Assembly: GCA_002099365.1 (NCBI GenBank)
Contig: MSED01000001.1
Span: 3,038,001-3,102,000 of the forward strand
Length of the DNA: 64,000 bases
Direction of reading: 5' to 3'
From: Phialophora verrucosa
Lineage: Eukaryota > Ascomycota > Eurotiomycetes > Chaetothyriales > Herpotrichiellaceae
Shown here: in pieces, positions 11,059 to 22,281 of the stretch
How positions within the stretch are numbered: position 1 is the first letter of the stretch
Layout of the letters: each line of letters begins with the position of its first letter
The notes under the pieces: generated by a model
What the model was told of the DNA's origin: nothing
Databases searched by the model: none
What the model saw: the letters and a program-made list of their open reading frames with translations, nothing else
Made by a program: the position numbers and the translations under genes

Positions 11059-11086
11059 GGGGGCGGGGGGCGGGGGTGGCTGAGGG
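11059..11086 (+). other. G-quadruplex-type G-run
   Basis: Runs of five, six and five G separated by single C, then GG and GGG, within 28 bases. This fits a four-tract G-quadruplex pattern on the plus strand, in a long intergenic region. Confidence 0.5.
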
Positions 11087-11156
11087 TAGTCCGGAGAGTG
11101 TTCTGTCTAGCACGAGGCAAGCCATCAGAACTTTCAGCCGCCGAGTGACTACTGTG

Positions 11157-11176
11157 TACCTCGTATATACGAGGTA
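11157..11176. repeat. 20-bp perfect palindrome
   Basis: A perfect inverted repeat without spacer (TACCTCGTAT and its complement), in the intergenic region between the SDR and the MFS pump. It could be a dimeric regulator site; it is too short and AT-centred to be a convincing terminator. Confidence 0.5.
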
Positions 11177-12515
11177 GATGTCACAGGCGTGCGCTGATGC
11201 GGTGGAAGCGGCGAGCAAACACAGACACCCAGCCCCGCATTTGTCAGGCCTTGACTCTAAGAGCCCCACGTCTGGGGGTTGCCCCAGGAACGAATCTTGG
11301 GGACGACTACCTCGTAGTGCATCGTAAACTACGAAAGCGCCTCCAGAACACATGCACCTAGCCAATTCTTGGGTCGAAATTTGACTTCCACACGAGCTTC
11401 TCGAGGAGCGTCTGGTTTTGAGTGGAACCTTGCCGGGTTGCATACGAATGATGGAGACCAGCCCGCAAGGGGTACTACAGCCCCTGCAGCTCACGCTGGA
11501 CATCGTATTATTGTGCCCTGCTTGGACTTGAACTAGAGGTCCTGACAGAACCGCTGCTCCGTTCGAACAGGCCATCGAAGGCGTCGTGGAGAACGACTGG
11601 CAACAGCCTCTGGCAAATGATTACAGTGGTAGGCCCGGGTGCTGGGATTCACATCCACGAGTTCCCCAACGCCCAAGGCAGCGTGGTTGCAATCATAGTG
11701 AAAAAGACACTGTCTTGTAAGACCCCTGCGTCGTTTGGGAGGAAGGAGGTTCCTTCATATCGTAGTCGATCTGGCGAGAGATCCTGGGGCCTGATGGTGC
11801 GGAGACTGCGTGGGAGCCTGGGTTGGTTTAGAGCATGGATGTCAACGGTGCTCCGTACGCGTACCGTTCTTCGCAAGCATGTGCATTGGACGTCTCCCCG
11901 TTTAAGCGGAGGAAGCGTGGGCCGCAAACGTGGATCGAGCGAGCAGGTCCCGGCAGTCGGCCGAAGGCAAACTTTTCGCACCTCGTGTCCCTATATGCGA
12001 CTACTCCGGCCAGCTACGACCCAGATGTCGGCTGGGAGGAAGGCTGAATGACGGGCTGGTCACCCGATCTCTCCCCTATGTATGTACACGGTACCGGGGT
12101 GCCACGCGTCTTCGATTGCGGGAGATCCTGTCTCGACACTCCACTCCCATGTGGGCGGCTTGTTTTCGTGAGAGGACGCGGTAAGCCCGTCAGGCTGCCA
12201 AAATGGGCAACTGTCTGTTTTCGGATTCGCCAGCCCGGTCTATCGAGTCGATAGTTTCGAACGACAGTCGAAGGTCTCGCCCGTGCGGCATGTGACACTC
12301 CGCACCCTTCCCATGGGACAAGCTTTCGCTCCGGGGTACTTCAAATCTGGGGAACAACATTCAAGACCATCAGTGCCTGTACATAAGCACACTTGTAGCC
12401 CCTGGTCGGGACGAATCTCCTCGCCCCTGTAGTCAGCCTTTCCCTTTCGCTCTCCTACCGACGTCCCAGGTTATAGATCATATAACACGTGGGACCAACC
12501 CAGAAGACCCGAGTC

Positions 12516-14712
12516 ATGGCGCCACATACCGACGACAGCATCCCCGATCAGGAGGAGATCGTTATCCGCGCCGCCCCAATCAACAACAGCCTCGAAGAAC
12601 AGGCAAAACTCAGCAAGGATGAACCCGTCGACCACTCTTACTATCGCAACCCTCGCTTCATAGGCACCTATTTGGGATTCTGCTTCATGTGCCTGGGTCA
12701 GTCTGGCCTGTACAACATGCCCACGTCGGTTCTGTCCTACATCAACGAGGATCTTGGTATGTGAATGCCGCCATCGCCCGTGCCGGGACACGATGATGCT
12801 GACCGGTCCACTAGGTCCGAGCCCGGAGTACGTCAACATTACTATTACCTATACGATTGTCGGCAGCATCAGTCTGTTGGTCCTCGGGCGCACCTCGGAC
12901 ATCTTCGGTACGTGAACGGCATCGTGCTAAACTCGACCCAGGCTGAACAACGCTCAGGTCGTCGATGGTTCCTCCTCATCTCCCTGTTCTCGGGCCTGAT
13001 CGGTGGGATGTATGTGCCCGCAGTCCATCACGTTCTAAGTGAAACTTCACTGATGACGCTGGCAGCATCGCTGGCCAAGCGCCGAGCATTACCGTGTTGA
13101 TCGTATCCATGATATTCGCAGGCTTCTCCACGCCAGTAGCAAGCACGTATCAGATCTTCCTCAACGAACTGGTCCCGATCAAGCACCGAGGCTTTTGGGT
13201 ACCCGGCGTCCTCTTCTCCTCTGCCCCGACCCAAATGTTTGGGCCTATTGTCGGTGAGTGGCTTCCTCGCTGTTTCAGGCCGTCGCGCGTCTCTAGTGAC
13301 TCACGCTGCTCAGCTCATGCCTGCGTCAAGAACCTCTCGTGGCGCTGGACATTCCACATCTCCACTATTCTAATGGCGGTCGCAATCGTCCTCATCTTCA
13401 TCTTCTACCACCCACCCAAGTTCGACGAACTCCACAAAACCCATCAGAGGTTAGAGCTGGTCAAGCATTTCGACTGGGTAGGGTTCTCGCTGTATTCGGC
13501 CGGCGCTGTGCTCTTCTGCCTTGGTACGAGCTGGGGGGGTGGCTACTACCCCTGGACCTCCGCCACGGTCCTGGCAACCATCATCGTCGGCGGCGTTGTC
13601 TTCATACTGTTCTTTTTCTGGGGTAAGACTGCTGTCATCTATGTGTTGGGCCGCCCGAGCAAGAGCTAACACGGTCGCTGCAGAAGCGAAAGCGCCCTTG
13701 CGCGAACCCTTGCTCCAGTGGTCATTCTTGGTGCACGAGCCCCGGATGTACCTCTTCCCGCTTCTCTCCTCCACTGTCGGAGGCATGTTCTTCTACGGTT
13801 GCTTCTTAGTCTGGCCGATCTGTAAGTGCTTCTGGGGCCTCCGCCGTCCCGCCCCGCAGGATCTCGAGGCTGACCTTGCCCACAGATATCAGTGCGGTCT
13901 ACTCTGATCTTCCGCTCCTGCAGCAGGGCTGGTACATCACGGCGGTCTACACGTGCACTTTCATGGGCGCCGTGGTCGGCGCGGTGTCTTTCCAAATCGG
14001 AGGACAGCATCGGCTCAAAGTGATCGTCGCCAACGTTGTCATGATCGCATTCATCGCGGCGGCCAGTCAGACCGAGACGCTCGGTTTCAATTCCGAGATC
14101 GCGTGCGTCTGCTTCGGGGCCATGGCCTGTGGGGCGGTCGAAGCGTTACTTGGCTTGTGGGTTGCGGCGGGCCGGAGTACAGACAATGTGGGATTGTCTG
14201 TAGGACTGGCGGGGGCTGGCCGCGCTCTCAGCGGTTCGGTCGCGTCGGCCATCTACATCGCCGTCTTGAACAACAAGCTGGCGGCCTACATCCCCAAATA
14301 TGTCACCGCCGCTGCGCTGGCGGGCGGTGTCCCGCAGAGCTCGCTTCCTCAGCTCTTCCAATGGCTTGGATCCGGCGGCCAGCTGCCTCTGAGCTCGGTT
14401 CCTGGAATGACAGAAGCCGCTGCCACTGCCGTCGGCGCCGCCAACGGTCGGGCTTACCTCACGGCGTTCAAGTACGTTTTCTACGTGGTAATTGCCTTCG
14501 GGGCTCTCGGTCTGGGCTTCGCGTGCGCGATGGCCAAGGATGTCAGTGCAGAGATGACAAACCACATCGGGAAACGACTTTACAACGACAAGGGCTCGGG
14601 CTCGGGCTCCGCCGGGCTGGAAATCAAGGGATCGGATCACTTCAGTCAGTCCGAGCATCAGGAGAAGGGCCTCACCACTGGGACTCCTGAGGAAATGGTC
14701 GAGCAGGTCTGA
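12516..14712 (+). CDS. TRI12-type MFS efflux transporter, 615 aa
   Basis: Exons 12516-12756, 12815-12907, 12958-13009, 13066-13253, 13314-13622, 13684-13821 and 13886-14712 join in frame to 615 aa. It belongs to the drug:H+ antiporter group resembling fungal trichothecene efflux pumps (TRI12 family), with about 14 membrane helices. The first helix begins RFIGTYLGFCFM. Loop 2-3 carries GRTSDIFGRRW, the MFS signature. A cytosolic loop near residue 290 (EAKAPLREPLL) matches the TRI12 pattern. The C-terminal tail is hydrophilic. It probably exports a product or toxic intermediate across the plasma membrane. The paralog at 19042-21329 shares three intron positions. Confidence 0.93.
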
Positions 14713-15375
14713 CAGGCAGACCACCCTGCCCCTGCTGGCTTGGGCATTTGCCTCGTAGGATTTAGTCTCACGGGTTCAGAAGGGTATTTTTCTGTCACGT
14801 ACGTTGAGGATGGCCAACGATCCTTTGAGGTTTGGAATATTCCGTCTGCCCATTCTTAAAAACCCTTGGACAAGGCAACATGCTGTTGTCCAGGCATGTT
14901 CCAATAGATCCTCGGGCGCTAGGTCCGTAGTCAAAGCAATGTTCAGCGATGGGGAGTGGAAGAACATGTCTTGCCATGATCCAGCACTGTCGAACTGTCG
15001 ACAGAATGCAATCAGCGTCCTTGCTGCCTCTTTGAGCTTGATGTGGCCTCCATGCGGCGGTATGTACGTAGGTTTCGCTTCCCGATTCCGAACAAACATC
15101 AGCCTCCCACCGGGTCCTCTCGACCAGACATGCCTTGACTGGGCCGGGGTCGCTGTTCAGGCAGTTTCTCGTAAAGGACCCGGTGGTCGTAAATTGCGAC
15201 AGGTCCACGCCCCGACGGGCGACGGCACTAGAGAATCCACAGTTGACCCTTTGCCATTTATAGGCCTCGTCTAAGCTTTGCAGTCCGTAATCCCCTCACA
15301 TCGATATTGTCAAAGGAGCCGTTTCTCCTCTTCCCAAACCAGAGCCTGGATTTCTGGTCGCGTCAGAGGCAAATC
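14713..15375. other. Intergenic region
   Basis: About 0.66 kb. An ATTTATA element near 15257-15263 could serve as the TATA box of the SDR that starts at 15376. Nothing else was recognised. Confidence 0.45.
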
Positions 15376-16572
15376 ATGGCTGGAAAGTCTGACTTTTCCG
15401 TTGCCCCGGGGGTCGCGTTCGTCACAGGCGGAGCACGGGGTTTAGGCAACGGGGTTGCCTGCTCGTTTGCCCGCGCGGGTTGTCAAGCCATCGTCATTGT
15501 TGACATCTTGCCGACTGATGTTCTTGAGAAGGGCAGACAGGCCGTCGAAGAGCTCGGCGCAAAGGTTCGTTGACGCCGGCAGGGATGATTCTGATCCTGC
15601 CGCCAACACACCCAGGTACAGTCCCGGCTGATGAAACGAATGAATTGCAGTGTCTCGCTTTCAGATGCGACGTTACAATGGAGGACCAAGTCAGAAAAGC
15701 CGTCCAAGACACAGTCAGAGAGTTTGGTCGTATCGACTATGCGATGTAAGGTCACGCCCCGAAGAACAACGGCTCTGGCACCGTCACCTGACTCACACAC
15801 CAAACCCAGTAACGCGGCCGGGATTCTTGGTCCGCGCGACTTGGCCGGCGACGCACAGATTGACCTCTTCGACAAATGTTTGAGAATCAACGTGCTAGGC
15901 ACGTTGGCTTGCATGAAGTATCAGATTCAGCAGATGGCCACTCAGGAGCCGGTCTCCATGTAAGCTCACGACTGGCGTTGCGGCACCGTGCAACGAGCGC
16001 CATGTACTGACCCTGTCGGGGGGGGGCGCATTTCAGGGAGAACTGCCGCATTGCCCAGCGCGGAGCCATCGTCAACTTTGCTTCGGTCAACTCCATACTG
16101 GGTGGGCACACGACGGCCGCGTATACTGCATCCAAGCACGCGGTCTCGGGACTCACGAAGACGGTAAAGAGGGTTCCCCGGCAAGACTATGAGCCTGCCC
16201 TTGACTGACGGTGCGCGAAATCATGGTACAGGCGTGCCTGGAGTATCGAAAACAAAACATCCGGATCAATGCAATCTCTCCCGGCTTCATCTGGACTTCG
16301 ATCGCGGCCGAGAACACCACGTCAGACCCTCGAGTCCAAGAGGTCTGGCAGCAGATGGAGTCGCGCCAGGGCCGAACAGCCTATCCCGAGGAGATTGGCG
16401 ACGCATGCGTCCTTCTGTGCAGCCCGCGGCTCAGCCTAGTCAATGGCCACAACTTGATCTGCGACAAGTGAGTGGCACCGCCCAACCTCGGCCGATGTTT
16501 GCTTGTTTGCTTGTCCATGCTAATGATCCACCCTCTCTCAGCGGCTATTGCATCAATCAAAACGCCTTCTGA
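15376..16572 (+). CDS. SDR family oxidoreductase, six exons, 275 aa
   Basis: Exons 15376-15564, 15651-15745, 15810-15959, 16037-16163, 16232-16467 and 16542-16572 join to 275 aa. SDR landmarks are VTGGARGLG near residue 16, CDVT, INAAG in place of NNAG, NFASVNS (catalytic Ser), YTASKHA (Tyr/Lys) and ISPGF. The last exon adds only ten residues. The segment KQNIRINAISPG is typical of the common fungal SDRs found in secondary metabolite clusters. It is NAD(P)-dependent with unknown substrate. It lies downstream of the MFS pump on the same strand and is convergent with the zinc dehydrogenase. Confidence 0.9.
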
Positions 16573-17026
16573 GGCTCCCAACAGAGGGGCCACTAGACCA
16601 TCTTCCCTAGATGTGTTGAACAAACAGAATGAGCAGTTTGTGAGTCAACCGCTGGTGCGATTAGTAGCATTAAGATGGTGGTAGTAAGGCATATATATAG
16701 GCACTTTGCCACCCAGACAGAGTTTTCTCAGCCGTAAGGAGGCCACCCTAGAGGCCTCTATACTCAGCCCCAAATAGCGCTATTTTGTGTCACGCTGTGT
16801 TCAACAGGATGTTATTGATACGTCGTCCGGCGAGAGCTGATGATAACCCGGTCGTTCCATTAAATCAGGCTAGCTGACTAAGCGCACGCAATCTTCAAGG
16901 AGGGAGTGCAGGGTCCAGGACGTGTTGTCGGGAAAGGAGGGGAGAAGAATATGTAAAAACATCCCTCCCTGCACGATGTTGCCATGGCCCCAGGGCGCCA
17001 CAAACGTCAGATCTACCTGGTCCCGG
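16573..17026. other. Intergenic region between convergent genes
   Basis: About 0.45 kb of 3' flanks from the SDR and the alcohol dehydrogenase. No gene was seen. Confidence 0.5.
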
Positions 17027-18379
17027 CTATGACACGCCGGTAGATGTAGATATCGCCATAGGAGTCACCAGTATCTTCACACGCTCCCCCTTGTCGGTTT
17101 CCAATGTTTCCAGACCGTGCGATACAAGGTCTTTGAGTTCGATCCGTGTTGTGATCATCGAATCTACGCCTTCGAAGCGTCCTGGTCGAAATCGAGTCAG
17201 CCCGGGATTCGCAGACAGTGAAATCAAAGACCCCTCCCTTTCCCCTCCTTCCTTTGCTTACCGTTCACAAAATCAGCGACGACTTCGGCGAAATCCGCGT
17301 CGGTGTACGCGCGGGACGACAGCAGAGTCATTTCTTTGTACATCCACATGGTCAATGGAATCTCGACCTGTACAGGGTCGTCAACGTCGTCCGAATCCAT
17401 GCAACCAGGGATTTGGTTTGTTGGGGCGCCTCTCACCGGTTTGTCCGTCCCTGCAACCATGACATAGATACCTTTGAAGCTGGCGCTCCGGAGACCTACG
17501 TCGAGGGCGGCTGGGACGCCCGCGCAGTCGAACACGATTTCGGCCCCCACACCACCTGTCTGGGTGCTGATTTCGGCCGGGATGTCCACCTGGGTCGGGT
17601 CAAAAACCGTCACCCGCCCGATCTTCTGCAGCTGGGCCTGTCGCTGCGGGACCACCTCAGACACAAATATCTGCCCGGCCCCGATGGCTTTGAGGTTGTA
17701 CACGACGGCCTGTCCTATCGGCCCACCGCCGAGGACCAGGACGGATCTACCCCGGAAGGTTGGCAGGTTGGTGATTTTCAAGGCGTGCCTCGCGACGACC
17801 AGCGGCTCGATCACCGAGGCGTGGTCGAGCAGGGCGTTGGGGATCGGGTAGCACTGCTTCCATTGGACCGGGACCAGCTCCGCGAAGCCGCCATGACGGC
17901 CGCTCAGCCCGACGAAGCTGGCCTTGTCACAGAGGTGGGTGTCGCCTACGGAGCACCGGGCGCAGAGTGAACAGTACAGGCGAGGGTCAACCATGACCGC
18001 CTGCCCCACGACGTAAGGGGCCCCCTCGGCGGCGCGCTCCACCATGCCGCAGAATTCATGTCCCAGGGTCACAGGGAGGTATTCACCCGTGTGGGGATCT
18101 TCGCGGTCGTGTGTGGGAGTGCCGAATGGACCTTGCCAATATTATTGCCCGGGTCAATGAGACAGACTCTCGCTTCGGGGGTTGGGGTCATGCACACATA
18201 ATATGAGACTTCGCATTAGGACACCAGTATTGGGACTTACAGGTGGTGAAGTTTTTCAGATCACTCCCGCAGATGCCACACCACTTGACTCTGACCAAGA
18301 CTTCGCCACTCCCCATCTGGGGCTCGTCAACATGTTCGATCCTGACGTCTCTGGGGCCATAATATCGTGCGGCTCTCAT
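17027..18379 (-). CDS. Zinc-dependent alcohol dehydrogenase (butanediol/sorbitol DH-like), 387 aa
   Basis: Exons 18241-18379, 17262-18131 and 17027-17181 join in frame to 387 aa. The medium-chain dehydrogenase fold is clear. The catalytic zinc motif is CGICGSD near residue 34, followed by TLGHEFCG (Gly-His-Glu). The structural zinc cysteine cluster is CSLCARCSVGDTHLC, and the nucleotide site is VLVLGGGPIG. The PFGTP...PHTGEYLP loop before GHE is typical of the (R,R)-butanediol / L-sorbitol dehydrogenase branch. The reaction is NAD(P)-dependent oxidation of a secondary alcohol or polyol. The intron 17182-17261 is pyrimidine-rich. The first splice acceptor (CAAG) is weaker than the others but is required by an in-frame stop just upstream. 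Confidence 0.9.
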
Positions 18380-19041
18380 CTTGGGTCAGGGCTTCGGTCC
18401 TATTACCGCGGTGTGTGTGTGTGAGGGATCTGCCACCGGCCGAGCGGAGTAGCAGTCTTGTGTCTCGTAGAGGAAATTAGGAGAGATAGGGGGAGGGGAT
18501 ATATGCCTTTTTGCAGGGTGACACTTTTTGGGCGAAAAAGACTCGTCATCAACCAATTAGTCAACATGGAATGAACCCTCCCCTCATTCTTGTGGAGTTT
18601 TGGCGCGAATGAAAAGAAGAGAAGGGGTTCCTGTGGCCATGGCGGGCAGCGGAGGATCGAGAAATACGACCGCCAGAGCATCAAACCCGTGCCTGATTAT
18701 GCTGCCGCTCCCGACTGCCTGGAAGCTAGAGTGAAATGCTCTATCTTTCACAAATCGGGCGTCCGATGGACCCGTTCGCCGACAAGGAAGGAACTCGGAG
18801 AGCCATGGTATTGACGTCTCTACGATCCTGCCCGTCGCGCCCGGGGAAATGGTACGCCAGGGAGACGAGGAAGCTATCGACACCCCAGGCAAGGAAGACC
18901 TTAGCCACGCACAATATTGTCACACGGACAGTCTAAAAACGGGCTGGCTGCTTGAATGTATCCGCTGTCAGGAGAACGTTTCCCCGTCAAACGCTACATC
19001 CTTCAGATCGTGCAGCTGATTGCCAACTTCCCTGCTCGCCG
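18380..19041. other. Intergenic region
   Basis: About 0.66 kb between two minus-strand genes; promoter of the zinc dehydrogenase. A short GTGTGTGT tract lies at 18410-18421. No gene was seen. Confidence 0.5.
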
Positions 19042-21329
19042 TCATGATACATGTTCAGCTTGTGCGAAGGCCGCACCGGGGGACTTATCATCTGCAGCGG
19101 CCCCATGCTTTTCCACGTTGACTTTGATGTCCTCATGGTCGTGCTCTCCCGGCTTGTCATCCACCAAAGCTTGTGCGACCTTAGCCGTCATGACCGGTGT
19201 CAGATCTCGTGTATAGGCGGCGGCGACGAGCGCAATAACCCCAAAAGGGATGCTGGAATACCACACGTAGCGGAAAGAGCGGAGGTAGGCCCTTTGCAGG
19301 GCCGCCTGCGACGCCTCCATGATATCCGAAGTGAGCCCCGGGATAGAGTCTGGCGTGACACCAGGTGTGGCTCCGGTCAACATGCCCAATAGTGCCGGAA
19401 TCGAGTTCGAGGGCAGACCAGCTTTGGCCGCGGCAGCCGAGACGTCCGCAGGCACAAACCTCTCGGCCCGTCCTGCGAAGATGGTACTGAAGATGGCGGT
19501 GGCGACGGAGCCACCACCAAGACTCATGAAGGTCCGAAGACCGGTTGCGAAGCCGATCCACTCATCTGGTGCACAGAGCTGGATGAGAGGAATACTGAGC
19601 AGATTCGTCCACCCTGAGGAGAAGGGAGAGCGGTATCGCATTAGTTTCGGCCTCGGACGAGCTGGCCCACGGTCTGGGTTTTGGGGGGTGGGGGGTGGGG
19701 GGGAGGCAGTTTCCCTTCACTTACCGATGCCGAATGTTGCCGCCGAAGCAAGACCCATGGCCATACCCTTGTCACCGTAGTCTACTACGGCCAGAAGTGC
19801 AATGAACAGGGCACACTCAAAGACCCCAGCGGCCAGCACCCCATTCGTGCCAATGCGTCGAGACAGCCACGGCAATACTAGGCCCGATGTCACTCCTCCC
19901 ACAGTGGACACCCCCAGGGGCAGCTGAGCAATGCCGACCTGGATGGGGTCATTGCCCACAAAACAATAGGTCATGAACTGGGGATACAAGGATTGAAGGG
20001 AGTAGAATAGCATGCCGCTGACGAAGACGACAATGGCTTGAAGTGTAAACGTGCGGAACCGTCGCCATAAGAAGGGATGAAGGATGGGGCTCTTTGCAGT
20101 GTACACCTCTGCCGTTGTGTCAGCCATTATTCGGGCATTCAAACACGGCAGCGCCAGGATCCCTACCATAAAAGCCAGTTGCAACAGTAACGGCGATACC
20201 GATGAGGAGGGGGGCGAGGAAGTGTGAGCTCGTGGACCCGTATTGTGGTTCCCATGAGATTCCCATGAGAAACAAGGTCGGCCCTACGCTGATGCCTGCA
20301 AGGCCCACGTAGTCGAAATCCTTTGCAACTTGTCGCAGGGACAGGTTTCTGGACGCCAAGGGAGCTTCGGGCCGGTACGTGCAGAACACAATGATCGAGA
20401 GGGACAATCCGGATGCCAGAGAAATCCAGAACAGGGACCTCCAGCCTGGTGCGGTGTCAACGACAAGGCGGTGCGCTGAAAGAGTCAATCTTGAGCCCCA
20501 GAATGCAGAGGGTACCAGGTGATCTTCTACCAAAGTACGAGCCAGAGCTGCTGAAGAGCAGAAACGGCAGTTCAATAACACCCACCACGGGGCCTCTCCA
20601 GCTCGTGGGGACTGTTAAAGCGTCCGTCAGTCGGGGCAGCAGAGGAATTTCAGGGCCATCTCGCTCACTGATTTCTGACACGGCCGAGACACACTGAATA
20701 CCTCCAGCGCCGGCAAAGCCCATGATAGTCATGCCGGCAATAACTAACCGATATCAGCAAAAATCAGCGTCCAAGCAGGTCCCCCCAGCTCCACTCACCC
20801 GTGCCAACATTTTGGGCGAGAGCAGCAATCAGACCTCCGAGGCCAAGGAACAGCCCGGTCGAGATCGCAAACCATCTCCGGCCAAACAGATCAGCCAGGG
20901 AGCCGTAGAGCACTGAAGAAACGGCATAGGCCACCGTGTAAGAGGACGCGATCCAGGTAAATGACGGACTCGGCCCTGCTCGCTGGTTAGAACGACGTGT
21001 GACATGACGGCAGGAAGAACCGGATCGACAGGTAGCCGGGCGAAAACGGGCTGCCACCCACCAATGTCGGCGTTGATGTCGGTTATTATGGTAGCCGCCA
21101 TGAGAAATATCGCCAGCGAGTCCACGAAACTGAACTGTCCGGCGGCACGTCAGCAAGTTGCCAACCAAACTCGGAGAGCAGAGGAAAGGATTACAGCCAA
21201 AGCCCCGACGGCGAGTGTCAGCCTCCATGTGAAGACTTTCTGCGGCGGGCTCACGTTGGGAGCATGTTCTTGCAAATGAAGCTTGTCGGTCTCGCTAGAG
21301 GCATGGTTGAGTCGAGAAATGACTGTCAT
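19042..21329 (-). CDS. TRI12-type MFS efflux transporter, 601 aa
   Basis: Eight exons: 21195-21329, 21062-21134, 20799-20975, 20669-20743, 20531-20611, 20167-20475, 19725-20108 and 19042-19613. They join without frame breaks to 601 aa. About 14 membrane helices are predicted. The family segments are SFTWIASSYTVAYAVSSVLYG, LADLFGRRWF, PTSWRGPVVG and EVYTAKSPILHPFLW. It is a proton-coupled multidrug or metabolite exporter related to trichothecene pumps. It is a paralog of the pump at 12516: introns after INxD(L/I)G, before the Ala after FG, and before the E(A/V) of the central loop sit at equivalent sites, while others differ. Intron 19614-19724 contains a G-rich run on the opposite strand. Confidence 0.92.
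19683..19706 (+). other. G-quadruplex-type G-run inside MFS intron
   Basis: Three runs of six, six and seven G separated by single T, then A and GG, on the strand opposite to the gene. In the pre-mRNA it forms a C-rich tract in the 3' part of the intron as transcribed from the minus strand. Confidence 0.5.
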
Positions 21330-21810
21330 GGCTTGGGCTAATGCTCTCGCCGGGACAAGAAACGTTGGGTGAAGGGCAAGTGGTCGTGCATATCTTAACC
21401 GCGTGAATGGCCTCTTTTTATTTCACCCATGCTGAAAGGTTAGGGTACGACTCGTAAGGTTTGAATATCTGGCAAGCAGCCATGTGGCCTATCCTATGAA
21501 CTGCCTCCCGCAACCGGCCTCCGGTCTCCCCTTCGACATGGCCACTTGGTTCACCCATGGCCTGTGTTTCAGAAGGTCGGATCTGTTGATGAACTCGTAC
21601 AACAATGGATGCGCAGACAAACGACTAAATATTGTGTTGATTGTCTGTACTGGCCGGTCTAACTAGATACAGCTACTGTTCGCCGTCCGCTCGCTCAAGC
21701 TCTGAATGTGCCATTGGGGCGCGAATCAGAGAGATAGCCAGGACCTCGTCCGAGTTACAAGCCCAACCAAGGCTCTAGGTAAAGTACAACAACAAACACC
21801 ACCCCGCGTT
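21330..21810. other. Intergenic region
   Basis: About 0.48 kb between the MFS start and the 3' end of the SnoaL-like gene; likely MFS promoter. No gene was seen. Confidence 0.5.
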
Positions 21811-22281
21811 TTACTCAAACTTCGGCAGGGTTGGCGGTGGTCCTCCAAGAATCTCCTGACCTTTGCAATATTTGGCCCAGATCTCCGGCGTGACGCTTCC
21901 ATCCACGTGCTCGAGAAACCTGCACACCTTTTCCTGGTCGTCGGTGAAATCAAGTTGGAAGACATAGGTGCCAACGTAAGGCTCGATGCCGAGCTCCTGC
22001 TTCCAGTGCAACGTCATGGTCAACCAGATGTCCATGGCGTTTTGTTCCGCGTCCTCCAGCATGCGATGGACCTCGACTTCCATGCGGTCCATCCCCTTCT
22101 CTAGCGGCTTGTAAAAGTCGTGCGTCATCTGGTTGTCCCAAGGTTTGGCTCCCTCCGGGGCTGGGAAATAGAAAAACTTGCAGTCGGGGGACCGGACGGA
22201 CAATATGTTCTCGACGGTGAACGGGTTCCATGACTTCAGGAACTTTTGCGCCGTTTGGTAGCGTTTCGACTTTGCGGACAT
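21811..22281 (-). CDS. SnoaL-like protein, 156 aa (copy 1 flanking bZIP)
   Basis: A single exon starting at the ATG at 22281; the frame upstream of it has no family character. The protein begins with basic helices (MSAKSKRYQTAQKFLKSW). It then has aromatic strands with FYFP and PWDNQ, and ends with IEPYVGTYVFQLDF and CKGQEILGGP. The NTF2/SnoaL-like fold with no recognisable catalytic dyad is inferred from size and strand pattern. It closely resembles the gene at 24861-25307 (shared PW(D/N)N, IEPYVGTY, RF(L/V)E and CKG(Q/R)E(I/M)LG), so the two are paralogs. It is divergent from the bZIP gene. Such proteins in fungal clusters act as cyclases, dehydratases or isomerases. Confidence 0.8.
   Translation of the reverse strand: MSAKSKRYQTAQKFLKSWNPFTVENILSVRSPDCKFFYFPAPEGAKPWDNQMTHDFYKPLEKGMDRMEVEVHRMLEDAEQNAMDIWLTMTLHWKQELGIEPYVGTYVFQLDFTDDQEKVCRFLEHVDGSVTPEIWAKYCKGQEILGGPPPTLPKFE

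Larger units (their letters stand above)
10720..12515. other. Long intergenic region upstream of MFS pump
   Basis: About 1.8 kb without a supportable gene. Notable items are a G-rich run at 11059-11086, a 20-bp perfect palindrome at 11157-11176, and a CACGTG at 12486-12491, 25 bp before the MFS start codon. Open frames on both strands show no family motifs. Confidence 0.55.

Noticed and set aside
11490..11570. GTTCGAAC/TTCAAGTCC strings suggesting a tRNA near 11.5 kb
   Set aside because: The flanking bases do not pair into a cloverleaf, and arm spacing is wrong.
13953..14690. 245-codon frame in the last exon of the MFS pump
   Set aside because: It is another frame of a gene whose spliced frame has clear transporter sequence; Arg/Gly-rich shadow.
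17218..17970. 250-codon plus-strand frame over the zinc dehydrogenase
   Set aside because: Antisense to the GHE and GGGPIG motifs of the real gene.
18410..18421. GT-rich tract as a telomere- or centromere-like repeat
   Set aside because: Only about six GT units, with no further copies; an ordinary microsatellite.
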